Position numbers and translations under genes: made by a program | From: DATKIY01 sp963726755 | GTDB lineage: Bacteria; Actinomycetota; Actinomycetes; JAHEKZ01 | NCBI GenBank assembly: GCA_963726755.1 | Contig: CAVSDB010000001.1 | Coordinates: 930,001-994,000, forward strand | DNA length: 64,000 nt | Direction of reading: 5' to 3' | In this document: positions 8,594-16,400 of the stretch, piece after piece | Position numbering within the stretch: position 1 is the first letter of the stretch | Layout of the letters: each line of letters starts with the position of its first letter | The notes under the pieces: model-generated | The model's database searches: none | Seen by the model: the letters and a program-made list of their open reading frames with translations, nothing else | Told to the model about the DNA's origin: nothing

Positions 8594-9922
8594 GTGAGCG
8601 ACCACCTGACGTGGCCTGACCTTCCCGCCGCCCAGCAGCCGGATTGGCCCGACGCAACCGCCCTGACGAACGCGGTCGATCACCTGCAATCGATGCCGCC
8701 GTTGGTGTTTGCGGGGGAGTGCGACGACCTGCGTGACCGTCTCGCAGCAACCTCGCGGGGTGAAGCATTTGTGTTGATGGGCGGCGACTGCGCAGAGCGA
8801 TTCACCGGCGCAAACGCTGATGAAATCCGAGCCAAGCTGAAGACGTTGCTGCAGATGGCCGTTGTGTTGACGTACGCGGCGAAGCTGCCGGTGGTGAAGA
8901 TCGGACGCATCGCCGGTCAATACGGCAAGCCACGGTCGAGCCAGACCGAAGTCATCGACGGTCTGGAACTCCCGGCGTTTCGCGGCGACATCGTTAATGG
9001 GCTTGAGTTCACCGAAAGTTCGCGAACACCCGATCCGCAGCGGCTTGTCGAGGCGTACCACCGATCGTCCGCGACGTTGAATTTGGTACGCGCGTTCACG
9101 CAGGGCGGCTATGCAGACCTACGTCAGGTGCATGCGTGGAATACCGACTTCGTGCGTGACAGTTCCGCGGGTGAACGCTACGAGGCGCTGGCAGGTGAGA
9201 TCGATCGAGCGTTGGCGTTCATGCGTGCAATCGGCGCAGATCCCGAAGAGCTCCACCGCGTTGAGTTCTACGCCGGCCACGAAGCGCTGCTGCTGGACTA
9301 CGAGCGCCCGCTTACCCGCATCGACTCACGTACCGGACTGCCGTACGACGTGTCAGGACACTTCCTTTGGGTCGGTGAACGCACCCGTCAGATGGACGGT
9401 GCGCACGTCGACTTCGCCGCGAGCATCCGCAATCCGATCGGCGTCAAACTCGGACCGAGCACCACGCCCGACGACGCCGTCGCGTTGCTGGAGCGACTCG
9501 ACCCGGATGCTGAACCGGGGCGGCTGACGATGATTACGCGCATGGGTGCTGGCCGAGTTCGCGACGCTCTTCCGCCGCTTGTCGAAAAGGTCACTGCGAC
9601 CGGACGCCCCGTGGTGTGGGTCTGCGACCCCATGCACGGCAACACGTTCGAAGCAGAAAGCGGTCACAAGACGCGCCGTTTCGAGGACGTCGTCGACGAG
9701 GTCCGTGGTTTCTTCGAAGTCCACAACGACCTTGGGACGCATCCGGGCGGCATTCACATCGAACTGACCGGCGACGAGGTCACCGAGTGCGTCGGGGGCG
9801 CCGAGGGGATCCAAGAGCAGCATCTACCGATGCGGTACGAGACAGCTTGCGATCCGCGACTCAACCGTGCGCAGAGTCTGGAGTTGGCATTCCTCGTCGC
9901 TGGGATGCTGACCCGCGGCTGA
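8594..9922 (+). CDS. aroG: Class II DAHP synthase (3-deoxy-7-phosphoheptulonate synthase)
   Basis: A 442-residue type II (plant/AroG of M. tuberculosis type) DAHP synthase. It condenses phosphoenolpyruvate with erythrose 4-phosphate in the first step of the shikimate pathway. Typical segments are MGGDCAERF with the metal-binding Cys, GRIAGQYGKPRS, the substrate region WVGERTRQMDGAH, GVKLGPS, WVCDPMHGNTFE and GGIHIELTGDEVTEC. The length is normal. The GTG start is 20 bases after the phosphofructokinase stop, so co-transcription is likely and would link PEP and erythrose-phosphate supply. A second, unrelated DAHP synthase lies at 12007-13050 on the other strand. No leader peptide is seen before this copy. 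In mycobacteria this class is feedback-inhibited synergistically by aromatic amino acids and partners chorismate mutase. Confidence 0.93.
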   Translation: MSDHLTWPDLPAAQQPDWPDATALTNAVDHLQSMPPLVFAGECDDLRDRLAATSRGEAFVLMGGDCAERFTGANADEIRAKLKTLLQMAVVLTYAAKLPVVKIGRIAGQYGKPRSSQTEVIDGLELPAFRGDIVNGLEFTESSRTPDPQRLVEAYHRSSATLNLVRAFTQGGYADLRQVHAWNTDFVRDSSAGERYEALAGEIDRALAFMRAIGADPEELHRVEFYAGHEALLLDYERPLTRIDSRTGLPYDVSGHFLWVGERTRQMDGAHVDFAASIRNPIGVKLGPSTTPDDAVALLERLDPDAEPGRLTMITRMGAGRVRDALPPLVEKVTATGRPVVWVCDPMHGNTFEAESGHKTRRFEDVVDEVRGFFEVHNDLGTHPGGIHIELTGDEVTECVGGAEGIQEQHLPMRYETACDPRLNRAQSLELAFLVAGMLTRG

Positions 9923-9942
9923 GCGTCGCGAACGCGCGACGA
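9923..9942 (+). terminator. Weak hairpin after aroG
   Basis: CGTCGCG (9924-9930) pairs with CGCGACG (9935-9941) around AACG immediately after the aroG stop. No T-run follows, so intrinsic termination is doubtful. It is the only structure seen in the 76 bases before the Ada-AlkA gene. Confidence 0.3.
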
Positions 9943-9998
9943 AAGACCATGTCCGAAATCCGCTAGTACCTGAGCGTCTGGTCCGCTTTGATGGAGGC

Positions 9999-11447
9999 AT
10001 GGAAACCAAGGCGGCGACGTGGGGCGATCAGGACGCGATGTACCGCGCCGTCGTGGCACGTGATCGTCGATTCGACGGCCGGTTCGTCTTCGGGGTGGCT
10101 ACCACGGGGATCTACTGCCGACCCTCGTGCCCAGCGCGTACTCCGCTCGCCGCCAACGTTCGCTACTTCGTCGTGGCCGCCGCAGCCGTCGCGGCAGGCT
10201 TTCGCGCCTGCAAGCGGTGCCGCCCCGACTCCGTCCCCGGCGATCGGCAGTGGGACCACCGAGGGGACCTCGCGGCGAGAGCCTTGGTCCTAGTCGGCTC
10301 GGGCGCAGTTGACGAGGGAGGAGTGTCAGGATTGGCCAAGCAACTGTCGGTGAGCGAACGGCATCTGCATCGCACGATGGTCGAAGAGATCGGCGTCGGA
10401 CCTCTCGCCCTGGCCCGCACTCGCCGGGCGCAGCTGGCGCGAATGCTGCTTGACCAGACGGATCTGTCCGTGACGGATGTCGCGTTCGCGGCGGGATTTG
10501 CCAGCGTGCGGCAGTTCAACGATGTCATTAGAGCGGAGTTCGGAAGCACACCGAGCGACCTGCGTCGCCATGTCGTTACGCCAGATCGACCAGCTGACCC
10601 CGGCCCGTTGACGCTGCGGCTGGCCGCCCGCGAACCATTCGATGGCGCGCGCCTAGCAGTCTTTTTGGCAACGCGAGCCGTGCCAGGTGTCGAGTCGGCG
10701 GGCGACGTATACGCCAGAGCCCTCCCGACGCCTCATGGTGACGCGCTAACTGCTGTGACCATCAGAGCGGACTCAATCGCGGTTCAGTTGACGGTGCCGG
10801 AACTCGCTGCACTGCGACCAGCGGTCGGGGTACTCCGGCGCATCTTTGACCTGGACGCAGACGCACCAGCGATCGATGACTCGTTGTCCGATGACCCGGC
10901 ACTGCGACCGCTCGTTCGGACTCGACCCGGACTTCGTGTCCCGGGTGCGGCGTCCGGATTCGAGATCGTGGTGCGAGCCATCGTCGGTCAGCAGATCAGT
11001 GTCGCTGGAGCGCGCACCCTGTTGGGGCGGATCGCAGAGCGCTGTGGCACGCGGCTTACTACGTCTGCGATTGCCGGCGTAACGCTTGCGTTCCCAACGG
11101 CTAGCGCGATGGCGACTGCGGATCTGTCCGGCCTCGGCTTGACGGGGCGTCGCATTGAAACGCTGCAGCACGTTGCTCGGGAGATTGCCGAAGGTCGACT
11201 GGACGTCGAGCCTGGGGGAGACCGGAGTGCGGTTCGTGCACAGTTGCTCGCGATGCCGGGAATCGGTCCCTGGACAGCTGACTACATCGCGCTTCGCGCC
11301 TTGCAAGATCCCGATGCTTTCCCAGAAAGTGACCTGGTGTTGCGCCGCATAGTCGCTGCGCGACAACTCGACCCCGACCGTTGGAAGCCATGGCGTGCCT
11401 ATGGCGCCATACATCTTTGGACCGACTCAGCGGAGGAAACGAAATGA
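9999..11447 (+). CDS. Ada N-terminal/AraC/AlkA fusion: methylation-sensing regulator and 3-methyladenine DNA glycosylase
   Basis: Three domains are seen in 482 residues. Residues 1-85 are the Ada zinc domain with the cysteines in YCRPSCPAR and FRACKRCRPD, which in Ada accept methyl groups from DNA methylphosphotriesters. Residues 100-190 are an AraC-type helix-turn-helix (VSERHLHRTMVEEIG, VTDVAFAAGFASVRQFND). The rest is an AlkA glycosylase with the helix-hairpin-helix LLAMPGIGPWTADYIALRAL, whose final Asp is the family catalytic residue. The protein should sense alkylation, activate transcription and excise alkylated bases. The O6-methylguanine acceptor domain of classical Ada is absent here but is encoded by the next gene, which overlaps by four bases (ATGA). 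The pair forms a compact adaptive-response operon. Confidence 0.92.
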   Translation: METKAATWGDQDAMYRAVVARDRRFDGRFVFGVATTGIYCRPSCPARTPLAANVRYFVVAAAAVAAGFRACKRCRPDSVPGDRQWDHRGDLAARALVLVGSGAVDEGGVSGLAKQLSVSERHLHRTMVEEIGVGPLALARTRRAQLARMLLDQTDLSVTDVAFAAGFASVRQFNDVIRAEFGSTPSDLRRHVVTPDRPADPGPLTLRLAAREPFDGARLAVFLATRAVPGVESAGDVYARALPTPHGDALTAVTIRADSIAVQLTVPELAALRPAVGVLRRIFDLDADAPAIDDSLSDDPALRPLVRTRPGLRVPGAASGFEIVVRAIVGQQISVAGARTLLGRIAERCGTRLTTSAIAGVTLAFPTASAMATADLSGLGLTGRRIETLQHVAREIAEGRLDVEPGGDRSAVRAQLLAMPGIGPWTADYIALRALQDPDAFPESDLVLRRIVAARQLDPDRWKPWRAYGAIHLWTDSAEETK

Positions 11448-11941
11448 CCATCAGTAGTGGTATGACGACTCTTTGGACGACAACGACGCCGGTTGCTCCT
11501 TGGACAGTGATCGCCGACGGTGAGGTCGTTACTGCGTCGGGCTTTGCCGAGCCAGAAGTTATGGTCGAGCGGTTGGACCTATCGATGGCCGACGTCACGA
11601 TCGGACGAATCCCGGGGGTTAGCGACGCCGTCGAGCAATACCTGACCGGTGATCTCGATGCCCTGGACAAGGTCTCGGTGCGACAGCCAGGCGGACCGTT
11701 CCACCAGGAGGTCTGGACGGCGATGCGTGAGATCCCAGCCGGTGCGACGTGGTCGTACCGTGAGCTCGCGACAAAGGCTGGACGACCGTCCGCCACTCGC
11801 GCAGCCGCATCGGGCTGCGCCCGGAATCTGGTGGCGCCCTTCGTGCCGTGCCACCGAGTCGTTCGCACTGACGGATCGCTCGGTGGTTACCGCTACGGCC
11901 TCGACGTCAAGACCTGGCTGCTCGAGCACGAACAACGCTGA
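11444..11941 (+). CDS. ogt: Methylated-DNA-protein cysteine S-methyltransferase (O6-alkylguanine repair)
   Basis: A 165-residue Ogt/MGMT protein. The active-site motif VPCHRVVRTDG holds the acceptor Cys. The helix-turn-helix region EVWTAMREIPAGATWSYRELA and GYRYGLDVKTWLLEHE complete the C-terminal domain, and the first 75 residues form the usual divergent N-terminal domain. It transfers the alkyl group from O6-alkylguanine to its own Cys in a suicide reaction. The ATG overlaps the stop of the upstream Ada-AlkA gene as ATGA, with GGAGGA just before, so synthesis of the two repair proteins is coupled. A longer in-frame start at 11381 lies inside the upstream gene and is rejected. The gene ends against a palindromic repeat shared with a convergent aroF. 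Confidence 0.95.
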   Translation: MTISSGMTTLWTTTTPVAPWTVIADGEVVTASGFAEPEVMVERLDLSMADVTIGRIPGVSDAVEQYLTGDLDALDKVSVRQPGGPFHQEVWTAMREIPAGATWSYRELATKAGRPSATRAAASGCARNLVAPFVPCHRVVRTDGSLGGYRYGLDVKTWLLEHEQR

Positions 11942-12004
11942 GACCTGTGGATTCCGCGGAATCCACAGGGTGCAGTGGCGGCGCGCAATATCCACAGATC
12001 TCAG
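11938..12004. repeat. Palindromic core repeat (copy C), probable bidirectional terminator
   Basis: A perfect 24-base palindrome at 11945-11968 has half-site CTGTGGATTCCG. It is flanked by outer arms CTGAGA (11938-11943) and TCTCAG (11999-12004), with a third ATCCACAG at 11990-11997. Alternative nested hairpins are therefore possible. The core CTGTGGAT.CCGCGGAATCCACAGG followed later by ATCCACAG recurs in the centre of copy B near 29848, but the long CTAAGAACGACG arms are missing here. It fills the gap between the convergent ogt and aroF genes. It overlaps the last codon and stop of ogt and ends two bases before the aroF stop codon. Confidence 0.75.
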
Positions 12005-12006
12005 AG

Positions 12007-13050
12007 TCAGGTTGCGGTGGCGTCACCTGCGGGACGACGTCCGAACAGTGGTGGCAGTTGACGCACCGCTTGGGCCAACGCTCGCAGATCGCCGTTGACC
12101 AGAGCCTGCGGCCCGTCGACCAACGCATCTTCTGGACTCGGATGAACGTCGACGAGGATCCCGTCGGCACCAACAGCAATCGCAGCGCGCGAAAGTGGGA
12201 CGACAAGGTCGCGCCGCCCGCCGGAGTGCGACGGGTCCACCATCACCGGTAGGTGCGACAGGTCATGAGCGACCGGGACTGCCGATATGTCCAGGGTGTT
12301 GCGCGTGGCAGTTTCGAAGGTTCGGATGCCGCGTTCGCACAACACGATGTCGAGGTTTCCTCGCTGCGCGATGTACTCGGCGGCCATCAACCACTCTTCG
12401 ATGGTTGAGTTCATGCCGCGTTTAAGCAGCACCGGCTTACCGACCGACCCGACTGCCTGGAGTAGTGCGAAGTTCGCCATGTTGCGCGTACCGATCTGCA
12501 ACATGTCGGCGTAGTTGGCGACGAGTTCGACGTCGTGAGCGTCTACTACTTCGGTGACGACCGGGAGATTCACTTCGTCGCGCACCTGCGCGAGAATCCG
12601 TAGACCCTCCTCGCCAAGACCCTGGAAGGCATACGGGGACGTCCGTGGCTTGTACGCGCCGCCGCGGAGCAAGGAAGCACCCGCGGCTTTCGCCATTTGA
12701 CGGCCGCTTCCAAGCGTCTGCTCCGGCGTTTCGACCGCGCACGGACCTGCCGCCAGCGCGAAGGTGTCAGGACCGATCGGCACACGTTGCTTGCCCACGT
12801 ACACGGTCGTCATCGTCGAGTGGTGTTGTCGGCTCACGAGTTTGTACGGCGCGGAGATCCGAACGACCTCGCCTACTCCGCCCATCCCGCGCAGGTTGAG
12901 GGACTGAAAACTGTCGACGTCACCGACCAGACCAATGATCGTGCGGGACACGCCACGACTGACGAATGCGTCACCACCGGCGTCAACGACACGGGTGACA
13001 ATGGCGTCGATCTGTTCGTCGGTGGCGTCAGGCTTCATGACCACGACCAT
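12007..13050 (-). CDS. aroF: Type I (AroF/KDO8PS-like) DAHP synthase with N-terminal regulatory domain
   Basis: A 347-residue DAHP synthase of the I-beta subtype. Residues 1-70 are a ferredoxin-like regulatory domain (MVVVMKPDATDEQIDAIV). The catalytic barrel shows AAGPCAVET, GASLLRGGAYKPRTSPY, TEVVDAHDV, QIGTRNMANFALL, PVLLKRGM, LCERGIRTFE and VDPSHSGGRRD. These bind phosphoenolpyruvate, erythrose 4-phosphate and metal. It makes the first shikimate intermediate and duplicates the role of the unrelated class II enzyme at 8594. The ATG has AGGAG upstream. A 23-residue leader peptide with Tyr-Trp-Phe in a row and an intrinsic terminator precede it, so its synthesis should respond to aromatic aminoacyl-tRNA levels. 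Confidence 0.93.
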   Translation of the reverse strand: MVVVMKPDATDEQIDAIVTRVVDAGGDAFVSRGVSRTIIGLVGDVDSFQSLNLRGMGGVGEVVRISAPYKLVSRQHHSTMTTVYVGKQRVPIGPDTFALAAGPCAVETPEQTLGSGRQMAKAAGASLLRGGAYKPRTSPYAFQGLGEEGLRILAQVRDEVNLPVVTEVVDAHDVELVANYADMLQIGTRNMANFALLQAVGSVGKPVLLKRGMNSTIEEWLMAAEYIAQRGNLDIVLCERGIRTFETATRNTLDISAVPVAHDLSHLPVMVDPSHSGGRRDLVVPLSRAAIAVGADGILVDVHPSPEDALVDGPQALVNGDLRALAQAVRQLPPLFGRRPAGDATAT

Positions 13051-13074
13051 GGGTTTCTCCTAAGTTCGGGCAAC

Positions 13075-13098
13075 AAAAAAGCCCCGGCGGACCGGGGC
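13075..13098 (-). terminator. Attenuator terminator in the aroF leader
   Basis: On the minus strand GCCCCGG pairs with CCGGGGC around TCCG and is followed by six T, an intrinsic terminator ending 25 bases before the aroF start. A second copy of CCGGGGC lies at 13148-13154 inside the leader-peptide gene and could pair with the 5' arm instead, giving a mutually exclusive structure. The position between the leader peptide and aroF fits transcription attenuation. Confidence 0.85.
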
Positions 13099-13117
13099 GG
13101 TGGTACGGATCGAGCGC

Positions 13118-13189
13118 TTAGAGCATGCGAGCGTCGCCGAACCGGGAGCCCCGGCCGGTAAACCAATACGAAACGACAGTCGCTGACAC
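13118..13189 (-). CDS. aroF leader peptide with Tyr-Trp-Phe codons
   Basis: This 23-residue open frame starts at GTG (13189) behind AGGGTGA and ends with TAA at 13118. It contains VVSYWFTG, that is tat-tgg-ttt, one codon for each aromatic amino acid in a row. The attenuator terminator begins 20 bases after its stop. Corynebacterium glutamicum controls its aroF in this way through an aromatic-rich leader; the arrangement here is the same in principle but senses Tyr, Trp and Phe together. A ribosome waiting at these codons would change pairing of the CCGGGGC segment that lies six bases beyond the last aromatic codon. The peptide itself probably has no function after synthesis. Confidence 0.75.
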   Translation of the reverse strand: MSATVVSYWFTGRGSRFGDARML

Positions 13190-13233
13190 GTCGGTCACCC
13201 TAGCGCACCCCCATGCACTGCAAGGGGCCAACG

Positions 13234-15129
13234 TCAGATGATGCCGAGGCGGATCGTGCTTCCCCAGGGTGCCTGCGAGCCACCATCGGGGTTCTGCGTC
13301 GCCACTCGGTTGAGCGGACTGACGCCGACAATGTCGTAAGTGGAGACGTGGAATCCGGCGGCCTCCAATGTGGCGATGGCCTGGTCGACAGGTGAGTCCA
13401 CCACATTCGGGACGGTGACCGGTGGCGGACCTAGCGACTCGACGACCGAGACCGTGCCACCGGCGAACAGCGTGGCGGTGTCGGATGGGTTCTGACTGAT
13501 CACCAAGCCCTTTGCGACAGTCTTGCTGTAGACCTGATTCTTGACCACGAACTTCAGGCCGGCGCCTTCGATGCTGCTCTGTGCGTCGTCGACTGAAGCG
13601 CCGACCACATTCGGCACCGCGATCGGTGGTGGTCCCTTGCTGACAACAAGGTCGACCGCAGTGTCTGCTCGCAACGGTTTGCCAGTGGCGGGTGAACTGC
13701 TGATCACCAAACCTTCGTTGACCGTCTCGGAGTACTTGTGCTCGGTCGCCCCCACCGCAAGATGGTTGTCCCGCAATGTCTGTTTGGCCTTGTCGGCGGT
13801 CATGCCGCTGAGTTGTGGCACGTCGAATCGCTCCGGACCCTTAGAAAGCGTCATGGTGACGGTGCCGTCGGTTGCGATCGAGTCTCCTGCCGCGGGATCT
13901 GTCGAGATCACCTCGCCCTGCTTGACCACTTCGCTGAATTGCGCGGGACCGTACGCGAAGGCCAAGCCAGCAGCGCTCAATTTGGCTTCGGCCTGGTTAG
14001 CGGTCAAGCCGGCGACGCCCGGTACGTCGATCGACCGACCATTGCCGAGCCACCACGCGAACACGCCAGCACCGACTGCCAAACCGAGCACCAGCAGGAT
14101 GGCGATGACGCCACGCGCCCGGCTACGAGGCTTGATCGCGCGTTCTATTTCGCCGTCGAGCTGATCGGAGGCTGGGTCACTTGGCATCGTCGCGACTGCA
14201 ACTGCGGTTGCCCTAGTCGTCGCAGGGTGGTCGGGATCCAACTTGACGATGACCGTGGGATGCGAATCCGCCCCTGGGGCAGTCATGGGGGGCAGGCCTC
14301 GAAGCAACTCCAAGAACGCGGCCGCGTTCGCCGGACGCTTGGCCGGGTCGCGTTGGGTTGCCGCCCGCACCACCGCATCGAGCGCGGCAGGAATTCCTGG
14401 GACAACGCTGGAGGGGGCCGGAACATCTTCGTGCAGATGCTTGTACGCAACTGCCATTGGCTCTTCAGCGTCGAAGGGTGGCGAGCCCGTAAGAAGTTCG
14501 AACATCAAAACGCCAGCAGCGTAGACATCGGAGCGCTCGTCGCTGGTGCCCGGTGAAACTTGTTCGGGTGCGAGGTAAGCAACAGTGCCAATCAAGATTC
14601 CGCGCGTCGCCTGTTGCGTTGATGACGCGTTCGCAGCTCGGGCCAGGCCGAAGTCTGCGACGCGTACGCGTCCGTCGTCACCGATGAGAACGTTCTCGGG
14701 TTTGACATCGCGGTGCACCAAGCCTGACCGGTGAGCGGCGGCCAGCGCCTGGGTTACCGGAGTCATGATGTTGACGGTCTCGTTGGGAGTCAGCCGACCA
14801 CGAATTGCGAGCAACTCGCGCAGGGTTCGGCCGGGGATGTACTCCATGGCCAGGAAGAGCACTCCGTGGTCGTCACCTTGGTCAAAGACGGGAACGATAT
14901 GCGGGTCGGAGAGTTTGGCCGCGGCCTGGGCTTCGCGAATGAATCGGCGAACGAACTCGGGATCGTCGGCGAACGATGGTTGCATGATCTTGAGCGCGAT
15001 CTGACGATCGAGCCGGGTGTCGACAGCCCGATACACCGTGGCCATGCCACCGCGCGCTATCTGCTCCTCGATCTGGTACCTACCGTCGAGCAGCCTCCCG
15101 ATCAACGGATCGGTCAAAGTCGAGTCCAC
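13234..15129 (-). CDS. pknL: PASTA-domain serine/threonine protein kinase
   Basis: A membrane kinase with an N-terminal cytoplasmic catalytic domain, one membrane helix (VIAILLVLGLAVGAGVFAWWL) and four extracytoplasmic PASTA repeats beginning IDVPGVAG, FDVPQLSG, IAVPNVVG and VTVPNVVD. The kinase shows GRYQIEEQIARGGMATVY (Gly loop), ALKIM (catalytic Lys), HRDVKPEN, ADFGLA and YLAPEQVS, so it should be active. PASTA repeats bind uncrosslinked peptidoglycan or lipid II. I prefer GTG at 15129, which gives the family-typical VDSTLTDPLIGRLLDG and lies eight bases after TAAACT, a possible leaderless promoter; a start at 15213 would add 28 atypical residues. The nearby gene at 16401 resembles Rv2175c, a known PknL substrate in M. 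tuberculosis. Confidence 0.93.
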   Translation of the reverse strand: MDSTLTDPLIGRLLDGRYQIEEQIARGGMATVYRAVDTRLDRQIALKIMQPSFADDPEFVRRFIREAQAAAKLSDPHIVPVFDQGDDHGVLFLAMEYIPGRTLRELLAIRGRLTPNETVNIMTPVTQALAAAHRSGLVHRDVKPENVLIGDDGRVRVADFGLARAANASSTQQATRGILIGTVAYLAPEQVSPGTSDERSDVYAAGVLMFELLTGSPPFDAEEPMAVAYKHLHEDVPAPSSVVPGIPAALDAVVRAATQRDPAKRPANAAAFLELLRGLPPMTAPGADSHPTVIVKLDPDHPATTRATAVAVATMPSDPASDQLDGEIERAIKPRSRARGVIAILLVLGLAVGAGVFAWWLGNGRSIDVPGVAGLTANQAEAKLSAAGLAFAYGPAQFSEVVKQGEVISTDPAAGDSIATDGTVTMTLSKGPERFDVPQLSGMTADKAKQTLRDNHLAVGATEHKYSETVNEGLVISSSPATGKPLRADTAVDLVVSKGPPPIAVPNVVGASVDDAQSSIEGAGLKFVVKNQVYSKTVAKGLVISQNPSDTATLFAGGTVSVVESLGPPPVTVPNVVDSPVDQAIATLEAAGFHVSTYDIVGVSPLNRVATQNPDGGSQAPWGSTIRLGII

Positions 15130-15241
15130 AACGGGCAAGTTTACGTTCTGATTAGCAGATTCGACGCCGGTTTCACGGCGTGCCGCAGCACAGTTGAGTA
15201 TCGGCTGACTCACCGTTCAGTGGATGTCCTAGAGTCGCCGT

Positions 15242-16396
15242 GTGGAACGGATCATCATCGTCGGTGGCGGGTTGGCGGGCTTTGAGGTGGTTCGCGCACT
15301 CCGTACGCAGGAGTTTGCTGGCGAGATCGTGATGTTGGCGGCTGAAGGTGAGCCCCCCTATGACCGGCCGCCACTTTCCAAGGACGTTCTGCTCGGCCGG
15401 GATCCGCACATTCACTTCGATATGGCTGCCCTTGGCGACCTCGATCTACGGCTCAACCAGCCCGTCCGTAGGTTGAGCAGCGGTCAGGTCGAAACCGACG
15501 ACGGCGTGCTTGCAGGGGATGGCATTGTCGTCGCGGTTGGAGCCGATCCGATCGCGTTGCCAGGGGCCAGCACGCTGCGTACCAATATCGACGCCCGTGA
15601 CCTCTACGAACGGCTCTACCCCGGCGCCATCGTCGCCGTCATCGGCGCGGGTTGGATAGGCGCCGAGGTCGCGTATGCGGCGGCCGAAGCGGGATGTCTG
15701 GTGACGGTGTACGAAGCAATGTCGTCGCCCCTCGCCGCCGCATTGCCCGAGGATCTGGGGCTGCTGACTGCGTCCTGGTACGAGCAGGCCGGCATCGAAC
15801 TTAAGCTGGGGGAGCGCGTCGATGACGTGGCGGCCCTCGGCGCCGATGTGGTGGTCGCAGGACTTGGTGCTCGACCAGCTACCGGGTGGTTAGGCGAAAG
15901 CGGTCTGGATCTGCAAGAGCGCGACGGGGCGGTGATTGTCGACGAGTTCATGCAGTCCTCGCTCCCCGGAGTTGTCGCCGTCGGGGACTGTGCCGCTTGG
16001 TGGTCGCGGCGTTACGACCGACGACTTCGAGTCGAGCACTGGGATACCGCGCTTCACGCGCCGACCGTGGCGGTCAACACGCTGCTTGGCGTTCAGGACG
16101 AACCGTACGATCCCGTGCCCTACTTCTGGTCGCATCAGTTCGGTCACAACCTGCAGTTCGCCGGACATCGATCAGACGATGACCGGCTGGTGATCCGCGG
16201 CGACACCGCATCGGGCGCCTGGGGCGTCGGTTGGTTCCGCGAGGACGCCGGGGGCTCGGCGATGACAGCCTTCCTGACAGTCGACCGACCGAGGGACTTG
16301 TCGCAAGCGCGCAAAGCGATGGTGGCGGACGCTCGAATCGACCTCGACAAGTTCAGCGACGTCGACACCGCCATCAAGAACGCCGTGGCAGGCTGA
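15242..16396 (+). CDS. FAD/NAD(P)-dependent ferredoxin/rubredoxin reductase-type oxidoreductase
   Basis: A 384-residue two-dinucleotide-domain flavoprotein. The N-terminal FAD motif is IIVGGGLAGFEVVRAL, followed by EPPYDRPPLSKDVLLG. The NAD(P) motif is VAVIGAGWIGAEVAYAAAEAG. The second FAD contact reads VAVGDCAAW, with RVEHWDTALHA after it, as in reductases that feed electrons to ferredoxins, rubredoxins or Rieske oxygenases. No redox-active CxxC pair is seen, so it is not a thioredoxin or lipoamide type. The GTG start lies 112 bases from the divergent kinase start. Rv2175c-like and carotenoid genes follow on the same strand, but the electron acceptor is not evident from the neighbourhood. 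Confidence 0.85.
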   Translation: MERIIIVGGGLAGFEVVRALRTQEFAGEIVMLAAEGEPPYDRPPLSKDVLLGRDPHIHFDMAALGDLDLRLNQPVRRLSSGQVETDDGVLAGDGIVVAVGADPIALPGASTLRTNIDARDLYERLYPGAIVAVIGAGWIGAEVAYAAAEAGCLVTVYEAMSSPLAAALPEDLGLLTASWYEQAGIELKLGERVDDVAALGADVVVAGLGARPATGWLGESGLDLQERDGAVIVDEFMQSSLPGVVAVGDCAAWWSRRYDRRLRVEHWDTALHAPTVAVNTLLGVQDEPYDPVPYFWSHQFGHNLQFAGHRSDDDRLVIRGDTASGAWGVGWFREDAGGSAMTAFLTVDRPRDLSQARKAMVADARIDLDKFSDVDTAIKNAVAG

Positions 16397-16400
16397 GTTC

